64,000 bases of DNA from Inia geoffrensis (Eukaryota; Chordata; Mammalia; Artiodactyla; Iniidae), in the NCBI GenBank assembly GCA_036417435.1, contig CM070918.1, positions 29,705,523-29,769,522 of the forward strand, written 5' to 3'. The notes under the pieces were generated by a model. It was not told where the DNA came from, did not search any database, and saw only the letters and a list, made by a program, of their open reading frames with translations. The stretch's first letter is position 1. The number at the start of each line of letters is the position of its first letter. Below are positions 1 to 10,359 of the stretch, piece by piece. The position numbers were made by a program, and so were the translations under genes.

Positions 1-1495
1 CCAGAGGGCATCCCAGTGAAACACTGAGCCTCAAGCTTGCAGGACACTGGGTAAACAGACCTACTGCAATCAGGATCCCAAGTCCCCCAGGGCCGGCAGG
101 CACATAAGTGGACGACTTGCGCAGAGGGGCCGTGATGAATATATCCCACCTGCTGGAGCAGCCTCCACCCCTCACCACCCGGATTGTCACCAGGCAGGAC
201 GATGGGCCTAGCAGTCCCAATTCTGCCCATTTGTTACGAGAGAGAAGCAAGAAATCTGAACGAATGCTTCTGTGAAATCTCCACATTTTTAAATGTTGGT
301 TTATTTCTATTAAACACAGCACAACCCAATCAAAACATATCTGTGGGCAACACTGGGCCTCGGGCCACCAGTTTGCAACCTTAATCAAAAAGGCTGAAAG
401 AGTAACAACATAAAGGAGTAGATACTGGAGTCTGGAGATTTCCTTATGCTCACCTCGGCCCTCCCCGGGCCCGAGCCCCTGACCTGAATGGGGTCCACAA
501 ACTCCACCCACCAGGCAATACCCGCAGCCCTGGAAACACCTTTCCATCAAGAAACGCTTCTGCGCTTGGCTCTTCCTGGAGCCTGAGTTTCCTCCCCGAA
601 CTGGATGGATGGATTTCCATGTGGGAAGAAAGGCCTGCGCATATGCACGCAGCTCCAGACCCCAGTATTTATACAGTTTCATAAACTGCAAGCGATTATT
701 TTGTTTCATAAGAACAATCACTATGCAAATGAAACCTCCAGCTAATACAAACAGGGCTGTTAAATTCACTTGCCAATGTTTATGAAAAGAAACTCAGTGC
801 AGCCCTGACCAAGCTTGCTAAGAAAATGTTTAATCACAAGATACATTTAAGTGAGGAAATTAGGCAAATAAGAAAAGATGTCCTGACTTGCTCCCAGAGC
901 CCCACCACTACCACCCACCCCCTCCTCTATTCAGCAAGACGATGAAATGAAAAGGTTTCCAGAGGATGGACAGATGTCAAGACTCAAGGAGGAAAAGACA
1001 GAAAAGGCAGAGATTAGAGAAGCACGGTTCCCAAATTCGAAGAGCACCCTCAGGGTCTGCCCCCCGTTTTTTACATTTGTTTTTTGACAGGGCTGCGGGA
1101 AGGGAGAATGGGAGAGCGTGCAGGGGGTTCCACAGGACTGGGCTGGTGGTCACGCGGGGCGGGCGTGAGGAATTTCCCGCTGGCTCATGGCTCCTACAGT
1201 TGGCAGCCAGGACACGTCCTGTGCTCAGGAGTGATCACACGTGGGGCCAGGCCCCTGGACCACAAAACTAGGACTCAGGATGGAGTGAGTTCCCAGTTGG
1301 CGGGGGCTGTGGCTTCCGCAGCCTGTTGCAGGGCAGGGGGACCCATGCAACACCCGAGCAGGATAGAGTGATGGGGGACTCAGGCAGGACCCCTGGCAGA
1401 GGATCTCAAGTCCTTAGACAGCCACACGATAGTCCAGGAAGAGTTAACAGCCCCGGTATCAGGATGGATTCTAGAATGTTAGGGCAATGAAAGTT
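1..1495. other. Unique intronic sequence
   Basis: No gene, recent repeat or CpG island is recognisable. The stretch at 660-860 is AT-rich and looks unique. Two short open frames at 966-1371 lack domain features and lie in intronic DNA. Confidence 0.5.
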
Positions 1496-1497
1496 CA

Positions 1498-1690
1498 TCT
1501 CATCAGCCTGTGTGACTTTAAGCAAGTTACTTTCCCTTTCTGTGACACAGTTGCCTTATCTTTAAAATAGAGATTAGGAAAGCATGCCTCACGACATCAT
1601 TGTGACAATACCATGAGATCATAAATATAAAATGCTTAGCTGAGTCCTTGAAACATAGTAAATGCTCAGTAAAGGTTAGCTATCTGGTCT
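1498..1690 (+). repeat. MIR (ancient CORE-SINE)
   Basis: Matches the MIR pattern in order: a 'tgtgactttaagcaagttactt' type core, 'ccttatctttaaaatagagat', then a tail with 'taaatgctcagtaaaggtta'. Diverged and without visible target-site duplication, as expected of an element older than placental mammals. Confidence 0.8.
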
Positions 1691-3785
1691 AAATCCTGCA
1701 TCCCATAGATAAGGCCCTGAGAAGGTTGGTGGATTTCTCCAACTCACACAAATCAACAGCAGACACGGAACTTGACCCCAGCTCCAGTCTCCCCAGCAGA
1801 GATTTAGAAGAATGGGTGGAGGCTAGGGCCTGGCCCTGCCCCACGTCCCCTCAGGGAAGTGCGCTCGGCCAGGAGACAGTGGTAGGAGGGACCTCTGGAG
1901 CAGCAGCTCCCTGGGGCTGGGGGAAACCAGAGCCTGGCCTTGGCAGGGCCTCCCAGGGGCCCGGGCAGGGGCAGCTGTCCAGAACTGTCTGTCCACGGAG
2001 GGGGCAGGGAGGCTGCCACTCGGAGCACACCGTGTGCCAGTCCCTGGGGCCGGGCCGGCGCAGCCTGCTGGCTCCATCCAGAGCCCGCCCCAAGGGATGC
2101 TGGGGGAGGCATCCAGGATCAGAGCCTCCGGCTGCACGCTCCCCTCCCCCAGCAACAGGGGACTAAAGTGGGTCAAGGAGGAAGGAGGGGGCCCAGGAGG
2201 GCTGGGGGAGGGGCCCGAGGAACTCGGAAGGCACCCAGAGGGAGGGGACCAGGGGAGGATGCCTGCAAAAGCAAAACCATGTGTGCGGTGGGCCTTTGGG
2301 GAGCCAGGGCAGAGCTGCCAAGGACCTGGGGGCTCTCAAAATCACCTCAAAGTTAACTCCAAGGGGCCTTAGCCCAGGCTCCTGCCCCCAGAGGTCTTTG
2401 CCTTTCTGCTACCCACTGGCCCCGGGGGCTCTGTTTTCCCCCACCCCCTCAGCTTCGTCCAGAGCCCCACCTCCCCACCAGCCCGCAGCCAAGGGGTCTG
2501 TGAGGAGCCCTCTCAGTCAGCTCCGACCCCCTCCCTGGCTCAGAGCAGAAGGTGGGCCCAGCTTGGCACAGCAGTGCGGCCAGGAGGTGCAGCCTGGGGA
2601 AAAGCAATCTAGTTGACCCCATCCTGGGCCTGACCTCGGCAGGACTGTGGCATTACCAGGTCAAGTCAGGCCCCAGTCACCAGGGAGAACAGTTAGAGTG
2701 GGCCTCACAACCTCGCAGGGGTGTCCTTGGGGAGCCCGGTGCAAAATGAAAGGGAGGGAGGCAGGAAATGCCAAACAGGGCTGGTCCCAGCTCCGAGGGG
2801 AAGCCGGGCTTCAGGCTCCTCAGAGGTAGGGGCTGGGGGAACACAGCTCGACCTTGGGAAACACGGACTCTAGTCGGCCTCCACCCCTGGCTGGCCCTGG
2901 CCCAATCACCGGCTTCTCTCCCAGCTCCTCCACCCTGCATGGCCCAAAAAAAAAGGAAACAACCACCCAGGCAACTCGATATGGTCCAGAAACCTCCAGG
3001 GTCCCTGGGTTCCAGGAAGCCTGCGCAGGAGGGGGTGGAGGGCAGGGAATGCAGAGGGTCGGTGCCCAGGGAGAGGGACTTCAGGAGGGAGGGGAGAGCT
3101 GCTGCTCCTGGGCCTCTTGGCCAAGATGGGCGTCAGCTGAAGGGCTGCCTGGAAACCCAGCCCTGGAGGGGCTCCTGCCCTGGGTTCAAACCCAAGCTTC
3201 GGGGAAAATGTTGGTGGGCAGGAAGATGCAGGCTCACCGGCCACGTCCTGGGCTTCAGGGGCAGTTTGCGTGGAAACAGAGGACAGGGCCCTTTAAATCG
3301 TTGAGTTCCCTCCGCAAGGCCACCCACCCCAAACCACCACATCCAAGATTCCTGGGCTGAGCCAGCTGGACTCCTGGGGCCTGGGGGTGGGGTGGGGGAC
3401 AGTAGAAGGGAGGACTCCCCACCCTAAATGCATCAAGTAAGCACCTCCCACCTAGCAGAACAGAGTGGCTGGCCTGGCTGTGCAGTTCCTAAGAAACCAG
3501 GAAGCAGGTATAGCTCTGTAAGCCAGCCACCCCGCATGTCCCAAGGGCCTGGCCTCATCCTCCCACCCCAGCCTGTCCAAGCTGCTTCTCTCCCAGCTGA
3601 ACTTGAGGAGTAGGCCCAGGCAGGCAGGAGAAGGGGAGGGGAGTGGGGGAGTGTGGACTTGGCCACCGGCTGGGTCCTCAGGGGGAACATGGTGTTACCA
3701 GCCTCAGAGTTCATCCCTGTTTATGGGTCTGTCTCCCAGCCTGGCTCCTGGGGGAGGGGAGGCCATTTGTCTACTAGGAGTACAG
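1691..3785. other. GC-moderate noncoding sequence
   Basis: G-rich, CpG-poor intronic DNA with overlapping open frames on both strands. The translations are low-complexity P, G, S and R sequences without domains. I see no gene and no clear repeat body. Confidence 0.5.
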
Positions 3786-3789
3786 AAGG

Positions 3790-4000
3790 TGGCTCTGGGA
3801 GTGACTTGGGCAGGCACATGGTGTCAGGCAGCCTGGCTGTGACATGTGACCTTGGACCTCAGGCTGACCCTTGATGCTTCCTCACCTGAAGGATGGCAAA
3901 TGTATGGTACCAGCCTCACAGGGCTGTTGAGGGGATTCATGAGAAAACATGCACAAAGCATTCAGCAAGCACCAAGCCTCAATAAGTATGATCCCCTCCT
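3790..4000 (+). repeat. MIR
   Basis: Shows a MIR core ('catgtgaccttggacctcaggctgac', 'cacctgaaggatggcaa', 'ctcacagggctgttgagggga') and an 'aagcattcagcaagcacc' style tail. Old and diverged. Confidence 0.75.
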
Positions 4001-4744
4001 GCCATCTCTGTGGCCAGGGCCAAACCTTTGTCCACAGAGCAGAGCAGACTTGGAACTCTCCTAACAAAATGACAAAATGAACAGAGAGGTCTGAGGATAG
4101 GCCAAGCCTTACCCAAAGCTCAGACCCGGAACCTACAACAAGCCTTGAGCTCCCAGGGCAAGTCTGAGCAATGGGTATTTTGAGGCCACAGAGACACGAA
4201 ATTCAGAATAAAGCCCATTCCGATACCCAGTTCAGACTGAACTGTGGATACAGTAGGCGCTTGAGGGCTGCTGTCTTCTCACTGGCCTGACTGGAGGTCA
4301 GAGGGATGGGGATAGCTCAGGGATTCGGGTGCCAGTGACGGGGCATCAGGGCCTACCCTCCACCTCCAACCCTAACGGTGTGCAGAGGTAGCCCTAGGCC
4401 CTAGTGAGCCAGGGCCTGGGGGTCAGGACCCCTGTCTATGGGACGTGGGCACCTTGGAAATGAGAAGCCTAACAAGTGGACACCAACTCTGCTACATATG
4501 TGCAGTGTGAACCAAGGCCAGGCTGTGGGCTTCTCTGGATCCCCCTTTCTCATCTGGAAAATGAGGAGGGAACCCCCACACACAACCTACTCCCTGGGTC
4601 CTTGGAGGTGCCCGTGAGAACCTCTGGAACCACTCTGCGCTCAGAGGTTGTGCAAACCTCCAGGGTTTTCAAGTTTAAGGTCCAGGGGCCTGCCCCAGGA
4701 CTCCCCAGAAAGGACCTGCGGGCCACCCCACCTGCACGTTAGTG

Positions 4745-4940
4745 TAACAGTTCACTCTTTATTGTCAGGCTCGCTACCCTGCCCGCGACTAAACTTCAAG
4801 CTCCGTGAAGGCAGGGGCGCACCTTTTTTCACTTGTCACTGTGCACCCAGCAATAAGATCTAGCACAGAATCAGAAACATGCATCCAGGGAATGGATGAA
4901 GTCGGGAAGTATCCATTCAGTGAATGAATGAGTGAGTGAA
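4745..4940 (+). repeat. L2 LINE 3' end
   Basis: Contains L2 3' landmarks in order: 'aaacttcaagctccgtgaaggcagggg', a 'cacttgtcactgtgcacccagca' segment, 'tctagcacagaat', then a GAATGAATGAGTGAGTGAA tail. This is a 3' fragment only. Confidence 0.75.
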
Positions 4941-5099
4941 TTTTAAGTGGCAAACCCAGAATCACTAGATCTGTTTGTAAATCTTCCGTCTGTAATTTCT
5001 TGAACATATACAGATACAAATAAACTCAGAATCGCACTCCCACGCCCGTAATCCCCATACATGTGTGCCTGGGCGCCAGGAAGGGGCAAAGCGCGACTC

Positions 5100-5265
5100 C
5101 GGGGTCAGAGTGTCTGCGTTCAAAACCTCTCTGGTCCCAACTGTGAGACATTGTGCAATTCGTTTTGCCACCGTGTGCCTCAGTTTCCTCCTCTGTGAAA
5201 CGGGGATAATCACAGTACCTACCTCATAGGACTTCTGTGAAGCTTAAATGTGAAGTGCTCAAAAG
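5100..5265 (+). repeat. MIR
   Basis: A MIR core with the 'cctcagtttcctcctctgtgaaacggggataat' and 'cctacctcataggacttctgtgaagcttaaatg' signatures, directly abutting the intragenic CpG island. Confidence 0.85.
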
Positions 5266-5329
5266 CAATCGAGGACATTTATTTTGTATTTGTATCCACT
5301 CAGGGACCGGCCCTACTGTGGTCAACTGC

Positions 5330-6080
5330 TCTCTCCCAGCCCCGCCCCAAAGCTGCGGGCTAATCACCGCTCCAGTCGGCACTGAGCTCCCCTCCCAAGG
5401 CGCACATCTGGCCAGCGGGGGCCACAGCCCACCCACCGGCCGGCACCCGGCTGTGGGCTAGACGCAGCCGCCGCCTCCTGCCCGGTCCCCGCCCCCCGCC
5501 CCCCGGCTCTGGGCCGAGGACTCAGGAGTTCTGGGGGCGCCAGCTGGGCCCGTTCAGCCCCAGACTCTGAGGGGCGGGCGGCGAGGCGGCCCGCGGTGCA
5601 GAACAAGCCCCGGCCCCACCCGGGCAGCGCAAGCGAGCGCCGCAGCCCGAGCCTTCCCAGCCAGCCCCCTGCCGCGGCCGCTTTGTGCCCAAACCTGGGC
5701 CTGAGTTATTGCGCCGCAGCCATGGAGCCCTCCCGGGCGGGGGGCGGCCCGACGCGTTCCCAGGACAGCCGCCTCAAAGGGGTCCTGGGGCCGCCCCGCG
5801 GGGCGGGCAGACGAGGGCCCGGGGAGGGGCCGCGTTCCCAAGCGCCCGGCCGGCCGGCCTGGCTCGCTGGGCGGGACGGGCCCCAAGGTCCCTCCCCCAT
5901 GCCCCCTCCCCATCTGTTCTCCCGCCGCTTCCCCAATCCCGGATCTCCCGGATGGCCTCGCCCTCTCCCACTGACCTTGACCTCTTCCCCCTTCCCCACC
6001 ACTTCTCCGTTCCCCTTCCGTCATCTCCCGGGACCCAGATCACACCGGGCAACTCTGCAGACAAACCCCAGGAGGGTCCT
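5330..6080. promoter_or_regulatory. Intragenic CpG island in ZNF423 intron 1
   Basis: About 750 bases of GC-rich, CpG-dense DNA with GC boxes and a C-rich plus strand at 5.88-6.05 kb (G-rich in the sense of ZNF423). No repeat is recognisable inside it. It lies about 15 kb downstream of coding exon 1 and could be an alternative ZNF423 promoter, an enhancer island or the start of a noncoding RNA. I looked for an exon encoding the alternative MHKKR N-terminus known for human ZNF423 and did not find it here. Confidence 0.6.
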
Positions 6081-6589
6081 TGAGGCCCCCAAATCCCACC
6101 TCCCGTCCTAGAAGTTTCTGCACTCCCCACCCCATCAGCCTCGGGTCACAGCCCTGGCTTGGAAAAGCGCTGGATTCTGGGCTGGGCCTCTGAGGGAATG
6201 GGCTGTGGGAGCCTCCTGGCCTCATTTTCCCATCTGTCAGATGGGGATGGGAATGTGGGTCCGGTGCCAGGCACTGGGGACCCGGCAGTGACTGGGACAG
6301 GCAGGGGCTCTGCCAGGTGGTGCTCGGAAGTCACCCTTGCTCAGAAAGAGCCCCATGAGACTTACTCACCACCCGGAGAAGCATCTCTCTGCGCCCTTAC
6401 TGTGCTATAGAAACCACAGAGGGCTGGGCCAGTGGTGTGTCCTCCCAGCTGAGAAGGCAGAGGCCCAGGGAAGGACCCCCACCTCCCACATAGTCCAGCC
6501 CCTCCAAAAGCACCAACTGCAAAGGCTTCCAGCCCGCAGCTCCCCTCATGACCAACCCCCCATCACCCTGGGCTTAAGTGTCACATCCC

Positions 6590-6830
6590 AGATGGCCCAG
6601 GCTGGACAGCCTTCCCCACCACTCCCTGCCTATCCCAGGACCTGCTTTGTTTCTCAGAAATTATGTTATTGACTCATGTACTTGTAGATGGCCTCTCTCC
6701 ACCACTAGAATAAACTTCTGTCTGTTCACTGTTGTGGCCTCAGCACCTCGAAGAGAGCCTGGCACATAGTAGGTGCTCAATAAACATATGAGATGAATAA
6801 ATAAACATATGAATGAATGAGCAAACCAGT
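6590..6830 (+). repeat. L2 LINE 3' end
   Basis: L2 3' UTR signatures: 'ccactagaataaacttctgtctgttcactgttgt', 'gagcctggcacatagtaggtgctcaataaa' and a GAATGAATGAG tail. A target for antisense transcripts but no coding content. Confidence 0.85.
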
Positions 6831-7375
6831 AATGATAGTAGACCTTCAAAGGCTAGAAACCTGAACTGTACCCAGGTCATGGGATTCCCTGACAAGTGAT
6901 TAAGTAAGTTTGAAAATCAGAAACTATTAACAGGTCTGAGAGAATCCCATATTAGCATCTGAAAGACTCTGAGAAGCCCTAAAAGTTTTAAAAACTTCTA
7001 ACTCTGTTTAACACAGTGGTTGCCAAATGAGTTTGGCCACAGAAAATATTTTTTATTCTTTTGGTGGAACATCAACGAAATCCTGGAATACATTTTGGGA
7101 AACAAGAATATAAACTCATTTCTCATCCTCACAGCCATGACTTTACAGATGTCAACTGAATCTTAGCACGGAGAAAGGACTTGCTTCTTTGTTTTAGCAA
7201 AGTCAAGTCTAGCACAGTGCTTGGTGTGTAGTAGGTGCTCCAAAATTATCTCAATGAATGGATATAAACTAAATTCACAAAGTCTACCATCCATGTGCAT
7301 TTTCTCTACCCGCCTACTGAAGGTCTGAATCATGCAAGCAATGACAAGAGCCTCTTCCCCATGGAGGCTGGCGCT

Positions 7376-7506
7376 CACACGTGTACATCCGTGCACATGC
7401 ACACATGCATGCATACATGTGCACATGCAGACGAACTCAAGCTCATACACACATGCGCAGACTCACATATGTATGCACATAGGCACACATACACACACAT
7501 TCACAC
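7376..7506. repeat. Degenerate CA/CATG microsatellite
   Basis: Alternating purine-pyrimidine sequence rich in CACA, CATG and TGCA over about 130 bases, capable of Z-DNA. Translations through it are artificial His/Thr/Cys-rich frames. Confidence 0.8.
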
Positions 7507-7943
7507 CCATCTGGGGCATACGCCAGCCCACACAATCCCCTTCCCTGTGCCTGGCCAGTGCGCCCCCCTTTAGAAAGACAGCTGTCCTTGGTGAGGTGGG
7601 GAGAATGAGGGATGCAGAAACCCCTTGCACAACCTGACACCTCGGGGCGGGGGGGTAGGGCGATCCCAGCAGGTGACAGATTAAAAGCTGGGTTTTTCCC
7701 AAGCATTTTCCTCTAGCACTGCATTCAAAGCACAAATGTACAGGTGAGAGAGAGGGAGAGAGAATGACAAAGTTAGGCTGCTCCGAAGTGTGAGCAGCCC
7801 AACCCTCCGGATGGCCGTTTCAGTTTTACAAAGCTCTTTCTCACACCTCTCCTGGGAGGGGAGCCCCCATTTCATAGAACATGAAGCTGAGGCTCACCGG
7901 TAACATGAGGAGGGAGTGGGTGGGTAAGAAATGGGAGTCCAGG

Positions 7944-8144
7944 GCTTCCCTGGTGGCGCAGCGGTTGAGAGTCCGCCTGCCGATGCAGGGGACACGGGTT
8001 TGTGCTCCGGTCCGGGTAGATCCCACATGCCGCGGAGCGGCTGGGCCCGTGAGCCATGGCCGCTGAGCCTGCGTGTCCAGAGCCTGTGCTCCGCGACGGG
8101 AGAGGCCACAACAGTGAGAGGCCCGCGTACCGCAAAAAAAAAAG
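7944..8144 (+). mobile_element. Short CHR-type SINE, toothed-whale type
   Basis: A tRNA-derived SINE with pol III A box (TGGCGCAGCGG) and B-box-like segment. The body ends 'gaggcccgcgtaccgc' followed by an A tail. Flanking 12-base duplications TGGGAGTCCAGG at 7932-7943 and 8145-8156 are perfect, so the insertion is young. It is the only young SINE in the left 33 kb of the window. Confidence 0.93.
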
Positions 8145-8589
8145 TGGGAGTCCAGGTCTGCCTGCTCAGAATCCCCCCACACACCCCCACAGCTTGGGGG
8201 GTCCAGAATGTTCCCAAGGCAGACCCTGGCCAGGGTCAGCGGCAGCAGCAAGATCCCCCCAACTCACCCTTGCCCTGCCCCCAGGCACAATTCTGCCACA
8301 AGGTCATCACATGACCTTGGACATCTGATTTGCCCTTCTGGGAAAGTCTGACCATTCACATGACAAGGGAGTTCAGCTAAGGATTCTCTAAGATCTGTTA
8401 TTTCTTGTGGGGAAAAAAAAAAGTCCAAGGCCCCCACCTGAGCAGTGAGAAGTGAGTGTCGAGATACTGCCTGAAAAACGCACGCTCCAGTGCCTGCATA
8501 CAGGGGGAGCTCATTAAATGTCAGCTGCTCTAGGTGTTGTGATTCTTTCTGGACAAAATCAAACATTACCCAAATCAAACATTACCCCC

Positions 8590-8770
8590 TCTTCCAGGCC
8601 TTGCCTGATTCCCCCTATCAAGGGGACCCCTCCAACCTCTATCTTGGGCCCTGTGGTTAGGGTTGTATGTCCTCTCCAGACTGTGGGCTTCCTGAGGGCA
8701 TGGCTTCCATTTGGTTCATCTCTACATCCTCCTTGGAGCCCAGGCAAAGATACTCCCCTGGGTAAGGTAC
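8590..8770 (+). repeat. L2 LINE 3' fragment
   Basis: L2-like order: 'cttccaggccttgcctgattccccc', 'gactgtgggcttcctgagggcatgg', then 'ttcatctctacatcctccttgg'. Diverged. Confidence 0.6.
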
Positions 8771-8777
8771 TCAGGAT

Positions 8778-8950
8778 ATGGATGGATGGATGGAAAGGAA
8801 GGAAAGGTGAGGGAGAAGAGGGGAAGGGAGAGAAGGATGGATGAACGACGGATGGATGGATAGATGATGAATGACGGATGGACAGGTGATCAATGGAGGA
8901 CGGATGATGGATGGATGATAGATGGGTGAATGGATGGATGATGGATGGAA
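8778..8950. repeat. GATG/GGAT tetranucleotide microsatellite
   Basis: About 170 bases of interrupted GGAT/GATG repeats with a GGAA-rich inset at about 8792-8838. Length polymorphism is likely. Confidence 0.9.
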
Positions 8951-9044
8951 GGGAGACGAGCATGACTAAAGGACTAGTTGAGGGAAAGTATCGCCCACAC
9001 CCCCAAGCTCCACATTCAGAGAGCAGTTCAGTTCCCCTTTTTCT

Positions 9045-9985
9045 AAAGAAGAAATAAAAATGTTCTATAAAGATAAGAAAAATGGTCAACCTCACTAGCA
9101 ATCAGGAAAGTACAAATTAAAACAATGAGCTATTTCTTGCCTGCCAGATTGGCAAAAAGGAAAAGGGGGGAAAGAAGAAGGAGGAGGAGGAAAAGGGGAC
9201 GAAAAGAGAAAAGGAATGCATCATGTGGGCAAGCATTAGGAGAAACATGCATTCACACGCTATTACTGAAGGCACACCCTTTGTGCAGGGCAATTTGGAA
9301 ACATCCTTCAAATTTTATGTGTCTACCCTTTGACCTAATAACTCCACTTCTAGGAATCTAGCCTAAGAAACACAAAGATTTATAAACAAGGACGCTCCCT
9401 GCATCCTTGTGTATAACAGTGAATAACTAAATGTCCATCGGTAGAGGACTGTGTATAAATGCTGGTACACCCATTCTACAGCATTATGGCTATTGAAGTG
9501 GAGTAGTCTGTAACACTAACATGACGATGTCTCCTACGCTAAAGGTTCTTAACCCTGGCTGCACAGTCGAAGTACCCGGGAAGCTTTAAAAGAGAAACAA
9601 CACTCACCTAGGGCCCCATCCTCAAAGAGTTTGGATTATTTGGTCCATGGTGGGGCCCAGGTAATTTCTTTAAGTGCTAAGATGATAACTAATGTGTAAC
9701 CAAGATGGGAAACACTCTTTTATGAAAATAGCAAATAAGAGAAAGTGTAGTCAAGCACTATACGATATTATCTAGGTTTAAAATTATGTATCCATGGGTG
9801 TCTATACATATGTTTTTGTGTAAATCCACCACAGAAGAGGTCTGGGAGGAAAATAACTGTGGATTACAGTGCTCATCCCTGGGGGAGAAGGGGGAGAGAT
9901 TAAATTATTTTTTAAGATGCCTAAATCGTTTTTTTTAAGATGTGGGTATGGACAGCCCAAAAGGAGAACACAGATGGGTGGTGGA
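9045..9985 (+). mobile_element. Old L1 fragment (ORF2 end and 3' UTR) split by a MER5-like element
   Basis: The left part (9045-9535) has L1 landmarks such as 'aatggtcaacctcactagcaatcagg', 'gcagggcaatttggaaacatc', 'cctaataactccacttctaggaatc' and 'aatgtccatcggtagaggactg'. The right part (about 9695-9985) continues a 3' UTR. A different repeat interrupts it at about 9540-9690. Heavily mutated; no frame survives. Confidence 0.7.
9540..9690. mobile_element. MER5-type hAT relic
   Basis: Carries the 'cttaaccctggctgcacagtc' and 'cgggaagctttaaaa' left part and a 'ggtggggcccaggtaattt' right part of the MER5 consensus. It lies inside the older L1 fragment. Confidence 0.65.
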
Positions 9986-10114
9986 GCAGGACAGACCTCC
10001 TGTGCCTTCACTTGTGACCCTCTCTCCCAGCACAGAGTCCAGGCACTCCTCCAGCCCCTGGAGAGAGCATGAGTTTCTCTGTTATCTTTTCGGGTCCCTT
10101 GGGCTGTTATAGGT

Positions 10115-10350
10115 AAAGGGAATAGCTATTGACTCAGGCTCTGGAGTTGGACCAGCCTTGGGCTAATCCCAGCTCTGCCCCCTCCAGCCATGTGACTTTG
10201 GGCAAGGTACTTCTGGGCCTCAGTGTGTGCATCCATGAAACTGAGGCCCAGAAGATAAATCAGAGAGCTGTTGTGAGAACTGACGGGGGGAACGGGTGGG
10301 AGGAGCTGAAGGCAGGGCCTGGCATAGGTGAGTGCTTGCTCACTAACCCT
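10115..10350 (+). repeat. MIR, near full length
   Basis: Contains 'ctctggagttggaccagcc', 'ccatgtgactttgggcaaggtact', 'gggcctcagtgtgtgcatccatgaaactgagg' and 'gagctgttgtgagaactga', the MIR order from 5' to 3'. Confidence 0.85.
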
Positions 10351-10359
10351 CCATATCCT

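Noticed and set aside
5554..6111. Open frames of 130-170 codons over the intragenic CpG island
   Set aside because: Overlapping on both strands with R, G and P-rich translations, as expected by chance in CpG-rich DNA. None resembles an alternative ZNF423 N-terminus.
7163..7735. Cys/His-rich frames near 7.4 kb that look superficially like metal-binding peptides
   Set aside because: They are translations of a CA/CATG microsatellite.
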